Of a stretch of 64,000 bases of DNA, positions 44,207 to 52,989 are shown piece by piece. The notes beneath the pieces are model-generated. The model had not been told where the DNA came from, did not search any database, and saw nothing but the letters and a program-made list of their open reading frames with translations. The stretch lies in the NCBI RefSeq assembly GCF_014645815.1, contig NZ_BMML01000012.1, positions 151,268 through 215,267 of the forward strand, given 5' to 3'. Made by a program: the position numbers and the translations under genes. This stretch comes from Streptomyces fuscichromogenes. GTDB lineage: Bacteria > Actinomycetota > Actinomycetes > Streptomycetales > Streptomycetaceae. Positions within the stretch are counted from its first letter, which is position 1; each line of letters opens with the position of its first letter.

Positions 44207-44569
44207 ATGAGTTCCGAGTCCAACGGCTTGTCCGCCACGTCCTGGCTGGGCGACCCGATCGACGCGCGTGCCCTGTTCGGTCCGGAACTCAGGTCGCTGC
44301 TCGACACGCTGCGCGGTCTGTCCGCCTCCGACTGGAGCAGGACGGCAGCCGGGCACTGGACGGTGCATGCCGTTACCGTCCACCTCCTGGGCGACCACCA
44401 CGGCCGCCTGGGCCACCACCACCGGAACGACTTCGCCGTCGGCGAGACGGTCGAGGCGTTCATCCACCGCACGAACCAGGAATGGGTCGACCTGCACGCC
44501 GACGACAGCCCTGCTTCGCTCATCGACGCCCTGGCGGCGGCAGGCACACAACTTGCCCGGCGACCGTGA
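44207..44569 (+). pseudogene. Truncated maleylpyruvate isomerase/DinB-like gene
   Basis: The 120-aa product starts with the helical N-terminal domain of the mycothiol-dependent maleylpyruvate isomerase family: RSLLDTLRGLSASDWSRTAAGHWTVHAVTVHLLGDHHGRLG, with conserved W and metal His in WTVHAVTVHLLGD, and NQEWVDLHAD. Family members are 200-260 aa; here the frame stops in the middle of the helical bundle (QLARRP) and the second half is missing. It is therefore probably inactive. Confidence 0.7.
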
Positions 44570-44835
44570 TCCACAGGCCTTCGTGCAGGCCGTCGAGGTG
44601 GCCCGCCGCGAACCACGGGGCGCACGGGACGGTGTCGGGCCCCGACATCCGGTAGCTGGCCGCCCCGTTGCCCCGGGAGCCCAGGCCGCCGAACCGGGAA
44701 TCCGCCGCCGCGGCAGCGTGATCAACCCTCGCGGACTCGCGGGACTCGCGGCTCCGACGGCTGGGAGGTGTCCGGGACGACTGCGGTCCCGCGCCTGGTG
44801 CACCTACTTCACCGAGCAGGGTTTCACTCGCCGGC

Positions 44836-44846
44836 ACCTAGTAGGT
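44836..44846. promoter_or_regulatory. Palindrome before the toxin-antitoxin operon
   Basis: ACCTA-G-TAGGT is a perfect 5-1-5 palindrome 7 bp before the antitoxin start. Antitoxins of this type normally autorepress, so this is a likely operator; the short spacing suggests a leaderless transcript. Confidence 0.45.
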
Positions 44847-44852
44847 ACCATC

Positions 44853-45098
44853 ATGGGTATGCCATCCCTGAACGTGTCCTTCACCGACGAGGAACTCGAA
44901 GGCGTGCGGGCCGCGGCCGCCGCCGAGGGCAAGAGCCTCAAGCAGTATCTGCACGACCTCGGCATCCGCGAGATGCAGCGCAAGCAGTTCGTCGCCGGCG
45001 CGACCGAGTGGGCCGAGCGGCTGCGCGGCGAGTTCGACGAGGCCTTCCCCGACGAAATGCCACCGGCCGAGCGCGGCACCGGGGCCGCTGCCGCCTGA
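44853..45098 (+). CDS. Antitoxin of a Fic-type toxin-antitoxin pair
   Basis: The 81-aa protein begins SLNVSFTDEELEGVRAAAAAEGKSLKQYLHDLGI, a ribbon-helix-helix-like DNA-binding segment, and ends in an acidic Ala/Glu tail that would bind the toxin. Its stop overlaps the toxin start by TGATG. Small antitoxins of this form are widespread in Streptomyces next to a 120-130 aa toxin-like protein. The start may be at 44853 or at the second ATG at 44859. Confidence 0.8.
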   Translation: MGMPSLNVSFTDEELEGVRAAAAAEGKSLKQYLHDLGIREMQRKQFVAGATEWAERLRGEFDEAFPDEMPPAERGTGAAAA

Positions 45099-45478
45099 TG
45101 CCGCCTTTCTACATCGACGTCTCCTGGCTGCTCGACGTCCAGGAGAACGCGCTCGGTCACGACGACCTGTCCGTCTCGGACTACTCGGCGCTGGTGGCCG
45201 CCGTCGCTCGCCACAAGACCCGGCTGCCCACCCTCGCGGCCGCCGACCCGGACACCGCCTGGCGTGCCGCGGCCCTGCTGCACACGATCGTGCGCCTGGA
45301 GCCGCTCCCGCACCGCAACAGCCTGTACGCCGCCTTCATCGCCGCCCAGTACATGGCGCAGGCCGGCGAGGGCATCGATCCCCCCTACGGTGCGCTGCCC
45401 GACCTGGTCCGCAAGGTCCGCGACAGCCGCATCAGCGTCCAGGACGTCGCCCACCAACTGCGAGGCTGGAAGCTGTAG
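45098..45478 (+). CDS. Degenerate Fic/Doc-like toxin component
   Basis: The 126-aa protein contains YIDVSWLLDVQENALGHDDLSVSDYSALVAAVARHKTR and LEPLPHRNSLYAAFIAAQYM. The family is annotated as a Fic-type toxin, but the classical HPFxxGNGR motif is reduced to PHRNSLYA, so AMP- or phospho-transfer activity is doubtful. It forms an operon with the antitoxin. A terminator follows at 45551. The helical fold and small size resemble Doc. Confidence 0.75.
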   Translation: MPPFYIDVSWLLDVQENALGHDDLSVSDYSALVAAVARHKTRLPTLAAADPDTAWRAAALLHTIVRLEPLPHRNSLYAAFIAAQYMAQAGEGIDPPYGALPDLVRKVRDSRISVQDVAHQLRGWKL

Positions 45479-45550
45479 TTCCCGGCCGCCCGATCCTGAG
45501 GCGAACAGCCACCGGCTGCCGCGTCCGCGGGTACCGGCGCACACGAAGAA

Positions 45551-45579
45551 CCGGGAGGCGCCGAACGGGCGCCTCCCGG
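45551..45579. terminator. Strong terminator hairpin
   Basis: CCGGGAGGCGCC pairs perfectly with GGCGCCTCCCGG around a 5-nt loop (extended by an A-T pair), between the toxin gene and the convergent TerD-like gene. Confidence 0.85.
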
Positions 45580-45674
45580 TCGAGGTCGACGGCGAGGAAA
45601 GCGAAGGGACTCGTTTCAGTAAAGGAGTTGAGAAGGAAGCCCCTTCATGGCCTCGCCGCGGGCAACGCTAGCAC

Positions 45675-47846
45675 TCAGCCGGGGATCAGGTCGCGCAGGT
45701 TTTCGAGGGTGATGACCCGTGAGCCCGGATGCAGTCCCTCGGGACGTGCGAGGCCGATGTACGTCACGGGCTCGTCCGGGACGTGTTCGCCGTCCCACAG
45801 GTCCACGGTGGTGGAGTCGTCGGCCATCAGGCCGGTCAGGTACCGCACCGTCAACTGCTCGCGCTCCACGACGGCGCGTACCAGCTTCGCCGCCGATGCC
45901 TGGTTCTCCTCGATCCGGTTGGCCGACGAGAGTCCCCTCAGGTACACATGCAGCCACTTCGCACGCCACCGGCCGTCGTCCCCGCGCCGGAACACCAGCG
46001 GCAGCGCCACCCGGCCCACCCCACGCAGCTCCGACTTCATCCGCACCGTGCGCGGCTCGAACGGCCGGCCCTTGCGCTCGCCGTCGCGCAGCATGAAGCC
46101 GAAGAACGACTCCTCGACCTCCTCGAAGCCCTCGCCGGCGTAGATGTTGACCTGCGGGACGATGAAGGTGCTGGGCACGCGGTCCAGGGTCAGGTCGATG
46201 AACTCCGAGGCCCCGTCGGGCGCCTCGGTGACGTCGCCCGAGTGCCTGCCCCCGACGGTCTTGAGCGACGTGTAGGAGAGCCAGGTGTCGGTGCTGTAGT
46301 CGGCGTGGAGAAGCAGTGCCGACAGGTCGTAGTCGGTCCGGTGCCTGGTCTCCTTCCAGTACACGAAGAAGCGCAGCCGTTCGCCGTCGACCACGGAGAC
46401 CGAGCCTCGCGGCAGTACGCCGAACCCGGCCGCGGTCGCCCGGCCGCTGAGCGGAAGCGCCACGTCGAGGACATCGGGGTCGAGCAACAGCCGGCCCGGT
46501 GCCGGGAGCCGACGACGCAGCTCGGTGTCGAGGGCGGCGATCAGGCGATCGCGGTCGGCGGCAGGTACCGGCGGCCGGGAGTCGGGGGTCACCCAGGCGC
46601 GGCCCCGGCGGTTGACGAAGACCCGGGGTTCGCCGCTCTGACGTGCCCGGTTGTGGAGATGCTCGCGCACCGAGAGCACGACCCGGCCGGAGACCTCGGG
46701 AGCGACCTGCACCGCGGCGGCCACCACCGCGTCCCGTTCGTCCTGGTCGGCGGCGATGCGCAGCAGGAGGTCCAGGGTGCGGAACAGCCTGCCGGGCGCG
46801 GACGTCAGCAGCTTCACCGCACCGAGGACGTCGGAGGCGTCGAGCAGCTGCTCGATCCGGCTGCCGAAGGACCGGGCCTCCTTCTCGCCCCGCGCGACCG
46901 CGAACACCTCGGCGGCGTGCGGCCGGCCCGGATACTCGTGCGGGTGGAGACGCTCGCCGAGCCGCTTGAAGGGCTCGCGGTGCGCGTGCACGTCGGCGAG
47001 CTTCGCGGGGTTCGCCGCGACCACGGCGTCGAGACCCGCGAGCAGTGCCCGTCGCCGCGGTCGCGACAACGCCCGGAACCGGGTCGGCTCCTGCAGCGTC
47101 ACGTCGCCGCCCGACAACGCGCAGGCCAGCCGCAGCACATCGGTGACGGTGTCGAGGAGGAGGTCCGCCCCGACGCCGAGGCGGCCCTCGTTGACGACCG
47201 CCCGGTTCTCCCGGACCGGGATCGCCTCCGGCTGGGGGCCGAGCGCACACCGTTCGGCGAGGGCCTTGAGGTCGCGCAGGTCGTCCTCGCCCAGCGGGGT
47301 CGTGCTGCCGGCCAGGGCCAGGTACAGGTCGGTGAGTTCGTCCTCCAGGTCGCGGCCGAGACGCAGGACGGTGACCCGGTCGCCCGCCGAGGCGATCAGT
47401 TCGTCCTGCGCGGCGAGCATGTCCTCGTAGGTGTGCTGGTAACGGCCGTACGTGGGAAGGCTGAGCAGGTCCAGCACCCCGTGCCCCAGCTGCGTCAGCA
47501 CGCCCTTGCGTGACTTCTCGTCGCCGAGCGCCTTGGCCACGCACCGCATCCAGAACTCCTCGGTGTCCGGCACGTTCGCCGGAAAGTCGATGAAGTACGA
47601 GTTGTGCCGTACGTGGTCGCCCACCATCTCGCTCACGGTGCGCAGCGTCCGCCTGGCGGTGTGCACGACCGCGGCCTCGGACAGCCCCGACAGCCGCTCC
47701 AGCAGCTCCGCCGAGAGCTTGAAGCCCACGGTTGCCAGCGCCGCGTCGAACTGCCGTGCGGCGATGGCTCCTTCTCCGGCGGAACCCTGAGGGGAGGGAA
47801 GGCGGTGGGTGTGCCGGATGACCAGCGATTCGAAACTGTGCGCCAT
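45675..47846 (-). CDS. Large protein with TerD-like C-terminal region
   Basis: The 723-aa protein has a long helical N-terminal part (about 1-450) and a C-terminal strand-rich region: RTDYDLSALLLHADYSTDTWLSYTSL, GGRHSGDVTEAPDGASEFIDLTLDRV, YAGEGFEEVEESFFGFMLRDG and RVALPLVFRR. This pattern of Asp-rich strands resembles the calcium-binding TerD family of stress-resistance proteins (the long SCO0854-like members), but the RING-type cysteines are lacking. I place it as cytoplasmic with low certainty on function. The preferred start is the ATG at 47846 (MAHSFESLVIRHTHRL); in-frame codons extend upstream to 47918. Confidence 0.6.
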   Translation of the reverse strand: MAHSFESLVIRHTHRLPSPQGSAGEGAIAARQFDAALATVGFKLSAELLERLSGLSEAAVVHTARRTLRTVSEMVGDHVRHNSYFIDFPANVPDTEEFWMRCVAKALGDEKSRKGVLTQLGHGVLDLLSLPTYGRYQHTYEDMLAAQDELIASAGDRVTVLRLGRDLEDELTDLYLALAGSTTPLGEDDLRDLKALAERCALGPQPEAIPVRENRAVVNEGRLGVGADLLLDTVTDVLRLACALSGGDVTLQEPTRFRALSRPRRRALLAGLDAVVAANPAKLADVHAHREPFKRLGERLHPHEYPGRPHAAEVFAVARGEKEARSFGSRIEQLLDASDVLGAVKLLTSAPGRLFRTLDLLLRIAADQDERDAVVAAAVQVAPEVSGRVVLSVREHLHNRARQSGEPRVFVNRRGRAWVTPDSRPPVPAADRDRLIAALDTELRRRLPAPGRLLLDPDVLDVALPLSGRATAAGFGVLPRGSVSVVDGERLRFFVYWKETRHRTDYDLSALLLHADYSTDTWLSYTSLKTVGGRHSGDVTEAPDGASEFIDLTLDRVPSTFIVPQVNIYAGEGFEEVEESFFGFMLRDGERKGRPFEPRTVRMKSELRGVGRVALPLVFRRGDDGRWRAKWLHVYLRGLSSANRIEENQASAAKLVRAVVEREQLTVRYLTGLMADDSTTVDLWDGEHVPDEPVTYIGLARPEGLHPGSRVITLENLRDLIPG

Positions 47847-48017
47847 TCGGGGATGATCGCAGAGGCACGAGAACCGGCGCACAGGAGTTTTCTGTCCGCA
47901 CTCCGACGCTGTGATCACACCTGCGACAGCAAGCCGTGACGGTGCCGGCCATGGGCCGGCTCCAGCCCGGTCGCCGTCACCGCCGTCCCCCCGCTCCTGG
48001 CCACGGCCACCACACGG

Positions 48018-49235
48018 TCAGAACCAGTGCAGGCAGTGCGGCGAGCGGTCGGTGTGGAAGAGGGCGTCGGCGAGGGCGGCCGCGTCCGAGTGGTGGGCAC
48101 GGACGTGTCCGGCACGTACGAGTGTGCTCGGGGTGGTGCCGCCGAGGTAGACCGAGCCCAGGTCGCGCACGTCCAAGGACAGGTCGGGCTGCAGGTCCGT
48201 CGGGACGCAGTCGGCCTTGCCGTCCCGGACGGTCAGCAGATAGCGGCCGTGCTCGCCGAGGAACGGGTCCGCGACGTCGAGGACGAGCTCGCCTTCCGCG
48301 AACCAGCCACGCGCGGTCAGCGCACGCGGGACATCCAGCAGCCGCACCCGGAGCCAGTCCATGTCGCCGGCCACCTCGCCGGCGCGGAAGTCCGCCAGCT
48401 GCCAGCGCAACGGATGCCGGGGCGGGACGTGGTGGAACACGACCTGACCGACCAGGTCGTGACCGAGCACGAACCGGGCCAGGGCCGTGAAGACGGAGTC
48501 GTCGCAGGCGATCGTCTCGTCGACCGTCAAGGTGCCGGCGTCGACCGAGTAACTGGCGTACCCGTCCGGGACACCGCCGGCGTCCCGGTGGACGGCGACG
48601 TGGCGCGGTGCCGGCGCGATCGGGGGCTGCCCCGCGCGCAGGGCCCACCAGCGGTGCGGCCGGGACAGCGCGCCGGGCTGGGCGCGGCGATACCGGTCGT
48701 AGACCTCTTCCAGGATCTCGCCGCACTCGCTCCGGCGCAGCACCTCGACCGAGCCGGTCGTCGGTCCCTGGGCGACTCCGCGTGCCCGGGGGAGGGCGAG
48801 GGCGGCCCGGTGGCGCGGGACCGTCAGCCGCCCCGTATAGGTGGCCGGTCCGTAGCCGAACCTGCCGTAGATCGTGGCCTCGGAGGCCAGCAGCACGGAG
48901 AGGAACTCCCCGCGGTCGCGCAACTCGGTGAGCTGATGCCGCATCATCGCGCTGAGTACGCCCTGGCGCCGGTGGGAGGGCAGCACGCCGACGGCGGTCA
49001 CCCCGGCGGCCGGGACGGGGGTCTCACCGGGCAGGGTGAGCTCGAAGGAGTACGCGGCGGCGGTCCCGACGGCCCGTCCGTCCGCCGTCACGGCGAGCAG
49101 GCAGCGGTCTATTTCGAGCGCCGACCACCAGAGCCCACCGCCCTCGACCGGGGTCTCCGGGAAGCGCCCGAACGCGGCATGGACCGTGTCGACGAAGACG
49201 TCGAGATCCTTGTCGGTCGTGGGACGGATCTCCAT
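48018..49235 (-). CDS. Eis-like N-acetyltransferase
   Basis: The 405-aa protein has the Eis layout: an N-terminal GNAT domain (MEIRPTTDKDLDVFVDTVHAAFGRFPET, AAGVTAVGVLPSHRRQGVLSAMMRHQLTELRDRGE with the acetyl-CoA motif), a second GNAT-like domain, and a C-terminal SCP2-like domain (DLGSVYLGGTTPSTLVRAGHVRAHH) ending with the conserved Phe (LHWF). Eis proteins acetylate aminoglycosides or other amines at several positions, as hexamers. GAGGAGG lies 9 nt before the ATG. It diverges from the monooxygenase at 49546 with a 310-bp region. Confidence 0.9.
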   Translation of the reverse strand: MEIRPTTDKDLDVFVDTVHAAFGRFPETPVEGGGLWWSALEIDRCLLAVTADGRAVGTAAAYSFELTLPGETPVPAAGVTAVGVLPSHRRQGVLSAMMRHQLTELRDRGEFLSVLLASEATIYGRFGYGPATYTGRLTVPRHRAALALPRARGVAQGPTTGSVEVLRRSECGEILEEVYDRYRRAQPGALSRPHRWWALRAGQPPIAPAPRHVAVHRDAGGVPDGYASYSVDAGTLTVDETIACDDSVFTALARFVLGHDLVGQVVFHHVPPRHPLRWQLADFRAGEVAGDMDWLRVRLLDVPRALTARGWFAEGELVLDVADPFLGEHGRYLLTVRDGKADCVPTDLQPDLSLDVRDLGSVYLGGTTPSTLVRAGHVRAHHSDAAALADALFHTDRSPHCLHWF

Positions 49236-49342
49236 AGCCGTGGGCCTCCTCGGGATACCGGCACCACGACTCGCGGTGTCCGGCCACAGTGCAGCGCCGA
49301 CCCGTGCCCTGGTCAAACGAATTACAGCGCGGAGCATGCGCC

Positions 49343-49384
49343 GACCTCGCGGCTGTACTTGGCTGGACCTCGCGGCTGTACTCG
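49343..49384. repeat. 19-bp direct repeat in the Eis/monooxygenase divergent region
   Basis: GACCTCGCGGCTGTACTTG (49343-49361) and GACCTCGCGGCTGTACTCG (49366-49384) differ at one base and are 23 bp apart. The pair lies between two divergent promoters and may be an operator. Otherwise the 49236-49545 gap shows only the GGGGAGG ribosome binding site of the monooxygenase. Confidence 0.6.
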
Positions 49385-49545
49385 ACTGCCGCGCTCGGCA
49401 GCGCGGGAGCCGGCGGGCGGCGGACACACGCGGAGAGCCGCACATCCTGTGTCCCGTTCCCCGTCTTCCGGCTGTGCGGTCGCGGCCCGGAGTGGGTCGT
49501 GTCCGTTCCGGCGGCGCTCGGCTAGGCTGCCTGGGGAGGTGCCAA

Positions 49546-50784
49546 GTGGCCGGTGTGGAGCGGCAGTTGGATGACGTGCCGGAATCCGTGACCGTTGTGG
49601 TGATCGGCGCGGGTCCGGCCGGTCTGACCGTTGCCACGCTGCTGCGCCGGTGCGGTATCGACTGTGTCGTCCTGGAGCGCCGCAGCCGCGCGCACGTGGC
49701 ACAGCGTCAACGGGCCGGCATCGTGGAGGCCCGTGCCGTGCGGATGTTCGAGTCCTGGGGGCTGGCCGACCGGGTGCTGGACGGTCCGCCGCACGACGGC
49801 ATCCTGGAGTTCCGGGTCGACGGTGAGAGCCACCTCGTCGCCGACCGTGACGGTTCCGCGGGCTCGGGGGCGCGTCTGTGCCCCCAACAGGTCCTGGTGC
49901 GCAATCTCACCGACGCCTACCTCGCCGACGGCGGAGACCTGCGCTACGAGGCGGCCGATGTCACTGTGCATGGTCTGACCGGCGACCGCGCCACCGTCCG
50001 TTACCGTTCCGCCGACGGCACCCGGTATGCGATCGGCTGCGCCTTCGTGGCCGGCTGCGACGGCGAGCACGGCGTGTCCCGTGGCTCCGTCCCCGACGGC
50101 GTCCTGACCGCCCACACCTTCGATCACGGCATCGGCTGGCTGACCGTCCTGGCCGATGCCCCGCCCCCTCCCCGTCCTCTGCTGGCCGTCAGTCCGCAGG
50201 GCTTCGCCGCGCACTTCCCCCGCGGCCCGCACAGCAGCCGTTACTACCTGCAGTGCCCGCCCGACGACCAGCCCGCCGCCTGGCCGGAGGACCGCATCTG
50301 GGACGCCCTGCGCACCCGTCTCGCCGACCCTGCTCTCCCCGCCGGCCCGATCACCGACCGCGAGACCTTCCGGCTGCGCAGCCTCGTCAGCGACCCGATG
50401 CGGTACGGCCGGCTGTTCCTGGTCGGGGACGCCGCCCACATCGTGTCCCCGATGGGCGGCAAGGGCATGAACCTCGCTCTGTACGACGCCGATCTGTTCG
50501 CTCGGGCCGTCCGCGACCACGTCCGCGACCGCGACGACACCGCACTGCGCACCTACTCCGAACGCTGTCTGCGGCGCGTGTGGAGCGACCAGGAGTTCTC
50601 CCACTGGCTGACCCGCACCGTCCACGACGCCGGCGACGACACCCGCTGCGGCCCCTTCCTGCGCCGCCTGGCCCGCGCCCGTCTCGACCGTCTCTTCACC
50701 TCCCCGACGGCCGCCCAGGCCTTCGCGGAGCTCATGACCGGCCTCGACCCCGCCCCGGACCGCCCGGCCCCTGCCGGCCGCTGA
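49546..50784 (+). CDS. FAD-dependent aromatic monooxygenase (PobA-like)
   Basis: The 412-aa protein has the FAD-binding GXGXXG strand VVVIGAGPAGLTVATLLRR, the RQRAGIVEARAVRMFESWGL segment conserved in 4-hydroxybenzoate 3-monooxygenase, a DG motif in FVAGCDGEHGVSR, and the second FAD motif GRLFLVGDAAHIVSPMGGKGMNLALYDA. It should hydroxylate an aromatic acid with NADPH and O2. The GTG at 49546 has GGGGAGG 6 nt before it. No ring-cleavage genes are next to it, so the pathway is not evident. Confidence 0.88.
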   Translation: MAGVERQLDDVPESVTVVVIGAGPAGLTVATLLRRCGIDCVVLERRSRAHVAQRQRAGIVEARAVRMFESWGLADRVLDGPPHDGILEFRVDGESHLVADRDGSAGSGARLCPQQVLVRNLTDAYLADGGDLRYEAADVTVHGLTGDRATVRYRSADGTRYAIGCAFVAGCDGEHGVSRGSVPDGVLTAHTFDHGIGWLTVLADAPPPPRPLLAVSPQGFAAHFPRGPHSSRYYLQCPPDDQPAAWPEDRIWDALRTRLADPALPAGPITDRETFRLRSLVSDPMRYGRLFLVGDAAHIVSPMGGKGMNLALYDADLFARAVRDHVRDRDDTALRTYSERCLRRVWSDQEFSHWLTRTVHDAGDDTRCGPFLRRLARARLDRLFTSPTAAQAFAELMTGLDPAPDRPAPAGR

Positions 50785-51142
50785 CCACCGTGACGGAGGC
50801 GCGCTGGGACCGGCGCGGTCCGGCCGCGGCCCGGTGAGCACGACGCCCGGCGGCGATTTGCGCGTTTTACCCGATTCATCCGGCTGGGTCAAGTCACGAC
50901 CTGTCGGAACGTGACCCTCTGCTGTCCCCGGGGCTTACTTGAAGTGCGGGCCTCACCGGAAAGGAAATCCGGAACTTGAATGAGGCAGAGCGGTGGAAAG
51001 GAAATTCCGGCGGAGTTTTCTTCTACTGCTGGAACCGCAGATTGCCCCGTTCGGATGACCCGATGGAGACGGTTCGCCGGTTTCATCGTCCGAGTTCTTC
51101 GGGGCAGCCAGGAAAAACCCGTTCATCGACAGGAGAGAAATC
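50785..51142. other. 358-bp region upstream of the glycine-rich protein genes
   Basis: No gene is seen. The sequence has CGGAAAGGAAATCCGG (inverted-repeat-like), GGTCAAGTCACGACC and a purine-rich stretch before the ribosome binding site (GGAGAG) of the first glycine-rich gene, so it likely holds that operon's promoter. Confidence 0.4.
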
Positions 51143-51736
51143 ATGACTCGTATGTCTCGCAACAGTGGCAGTGTCCGTTCCGGGCGGCGGGGCCTCGGCC
51201 TTGCGGCACTCGCGGCCTCGGCGGCGGTGATCGCAGGGGGTGTCGTCCTTCCGGCGTCCGCCGCGGTGGCCGCCCCGATGCCCGCGCATGTGGTGGGTCT
51301 CGTGCAGGGCGGGGGTGCCGGCGGTGATGGCGGTGCCGGTGGCGGTGGGCTGATCGGCGGCGGTGGGGGCTCCGGCGGCTCCGGCGGCGGCAGCGTCCTG
51401 GGTACCGGCGGTGACGGGGGCAAGGGCGGCAACGGCGGCGCAGGCATCCTGTCCGGCGGTGGTGGCGGTGGCGGTGGCGGCGGTGGCGACGGTGTCGTCG
51501 GCGGCAACGGCGGTGCGGGCGGCAACGGTGGCACCGGCCTGTTCGGCGGCAGCGCGGGCTCCGGCGGCTCCGGCGGCTCCGGAATCCTGAAGGGCGGCAA
51601 CGGAGGCAGGGGCGGCAACGGCGGCTTCGGTGTCTTCCAGGGCGGCAACGGAGGCAAGGGCGGCGCGGGCGGGCTCGGCGTCCTCTTCGGTGGCCTGGGC
51701 GGAGCCGGCGGTGCGGGCGGCGGCAGCATCTTCTGA
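51143..51736 (+). CDS. Secreted glycine-rich (PGRS-like) protein
   Basis: The 197-aa protein has a signal peptide (LGLAALAASAAVIAGGVVLPASA, cleavage near residue 43) and then an almost pure glycine-rich repeat (GGNGGAGGNGG, GGSGGSGIL) with hydrophobic interruptions such as GVFQGG and LGVLFGG. The pattern resembles mycobacterial PGRS and other Gly-Gly-X surface proteins that adopt polyglycine-II sheets and may bind Ca. GGAGAG lies 9 nt before the ATG. It is the first of three secreted, Gly-rich genes in a row. Confidence 0.75.
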   Translation: MTRMSRNSGSVRSGRRGLGLAALAASAAVIAGGVVLPASAAVAAPMPAHVVGLVQGGGAGGDGGAGGGGLIGGGGGSGGSGGGSVLGTGGDGGKGGNGGAGILSGGGGGGGGGGGDGVVGGNGGAGGNGGTGLFGGSAGSGGSGGSGILKGGNGGRGGNGGFGVFQGGNGGKGGAGGLGVLFGGLGGAGGAGGGSIF

Positions 51737-51869
51737 CCCTCTCGCCCGGTGGGGGCGACGGCCCGAACGGCCGATGCCCCCACCCCCCCCATTGACCAGC
51801 GCGTAGCGCCGGACGGCCGGCGCTGCGCACGCAGAACCACCACCCCGATCAAGGAGAACGGAGAACCCC

Positions 51870-52325
51870 ATGTCCAGAACTCGCTGGCAGCGTCCGCTCG
51901 TCCTGGCGGTGGCCTCGCTGGCCCTCGCCACGGGCACCGCCTGCGCCGCCCAGGCGGCGCCGGGTCTCACCACGGGCACCACCCAGACGGCCCCCACCGC
52001 CCCGTCCTACTGCGGCCGGGGCGGGGAAGGCGGGAAGGGCGGAGCGGGAGGGCAGGGCGGCGCGCCCGGCCGGCCGGGAGAGCCCGGCAAGCCCGGCCAG
52101 CCCGGCTGCCTCACGTTCCGGGACCTGCCCGACAAGCCCAAGGCGGACCTCACGGGCCTGGACAAGATACGGATCGTGCTGATCGTCGAGTCGGGGCAGG
52201 CGAAGAAGGCCGACGTCGTCAAGAAGTACAAGATCTCCGAGAAGGAGTTCGACGCCTGGGACAAGCAGTTCCGTGACGGGGACTGGGCCGCGCTGCTGGG
52301 CGTGAATTCCCTCTTCGGCTCCTGA
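51870..52325 (+). CDS. Secreted protein with Gly-rich linker and HTH-like C-terminal domain
   Basis: The 151-aa protein has a signal peptide (LVLAVASLALATGTACAAQA), a short collagen-like stretch (GKGGAGGQGGAPGRPGEPGKPGQPG) and a C-terminal domain: DKIRIVLIVESGQAKKADVVKKYKISEKEFDAWDKQF. That segment resembles the helix-turn-helix of transposase or DUF1153 type, an odd feature for an exported protein. Function is unknown. The ATG at 51870 has ACGGAG upstream. It is 134 bp after the first Gly-rich gene. Confidence 0.65.
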   Translation: MSRTRWQRPLVLAVASLALATGTACAAQAAPGLTTGTTQTAPTAPSYCGRGGEGGKGGAGGQGGAPGRPGEPGKPGQPGCLTFRDLPDKPKADLTGLDKIRIVLIVESGQAKKADVVKKYKISEKEFDAWDKQFRDGDWAALLGVNSLFGS

Positions 52326-52336
52326 GGAATTTCCCT

Positions 52337-52367
52337 GACGCCTCGGCCCGGTGCGGGCCGGGGCGTC
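52337..52367 (+). terminator. Terminator hairpin
   Basis: GACGCCTCGGCCC and GGGCCGGGGCGTC form a 13-bp stem (one wobble) with a 5-nt loop after the second Gly-rich gene. Confidence 0.75.
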
Positions 52368-52437
52368 CTTGTCAAGCCCCGAGTTCCCATACGAGAAGCC
52401 ACCGAACAAAAAATAATTCTTTGGAAAGAGGAATGTC

Positions 52438-52989
52438 ATGGCTATACGTTCGTGGAAGATCCGCCTCGGTCTCACCGTATCGACCGCTCTCACCGTCGGT
52501 ATGGCGGCCGGCGCACTGGCACCGGCCGCGATGGCCGCGCCGGCGCAGCAGCACCGTACGGCGGCCGCTCGGCAGCTCCCCGCCGACAGCGCCCGGCCGG
52601 GCGGCGGCCAGTTCGGCACTGTCAAGGTGAGCGACGGAAGTGTGCGGATCGGCGACCGGCTCTGTGCCGGCAGCTGCAACGCGACCGTCAACGGGAGCAA
52701 CGGCAGCCAGGGGGGTATCTGCGCCGGACTGTGCAACGGCAGCGCCAACGGCGGCACCGGCACGGCCGGCGCACCCGGACGCGAGGGCGGCACCGGTGGA
52801 ACGGGCGGGATCTGCGCCGGAATCTGCAGCGGCAGTGCCGACGGCGGCACGGGCGGCACGGGCGGAGCCGCGGTGGGCACCGGCGACGGGGGCCGCGGCG
52901 GCACGGGCGGCCGCGGCGGGATCTGCCTGGGGCTCGGCTGCGAGAGCGGCGGCACGGGTGGTGCGGGCGGCACGGGCGGTGCGGGATGA
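52438..52989 (+). CDS. Secreted glycine/cysteine-repeat protein
   Basis: The 183-aa protein has a signal peptide (TALTVGMAAGALAPAAMAAPA) and then repeats of the form G-I-C-x-G-x-C-(N/S)-G-S-A-x-G-G-T-G: LCAGSCNATVNGSN, GGICAGLCNGSANGGTG, GGICAGICSGSADGGTG, GGICLGLGCESGG. The paired cysteines at regular spacing suggest disulfides or metal binding in an extracellular or cell-wall protein. It is the third Gly-rich gene in the run. A ribosome binding site AAAGAGG lies before the ATG. Confidence 0.7.
   Translation: MAIRSWKIRLGLTVSTALTVGMAAGALAPAAMAAPAQQHRTAAARQLPADSARPGGGQFGTVKVSDGSVRIGDRLCAGSCNATVNGSNGSQGGICAGLCNGSANGGTGTAGAPGREGGTGGTGGICAGICSGSADGGTGGTGGAAVGTGDGGRGGTGGRGGICLGLGCESGGTGGAGGTGGAG

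Noticed and set aside
44570..44837. Possible continuation of the maleylpyruvate isomerase-like gene after its stop, or an inverted gene fragment on the minus strand
   Set aside because: The plus-strand frames after 44569 lose similarity, and the minus-strand reading (SYRMSGPDTVPCAPWF) is too short and degraded to assign.
51143..52989. Glycine-rich repeats considered as a CRISPR array or a simple non-coding satellite
   Set aside because: The repeats are short Gly codons in frame with signal peptides and ribosome binding sites, and no uniform repeat-spacer structure exists.
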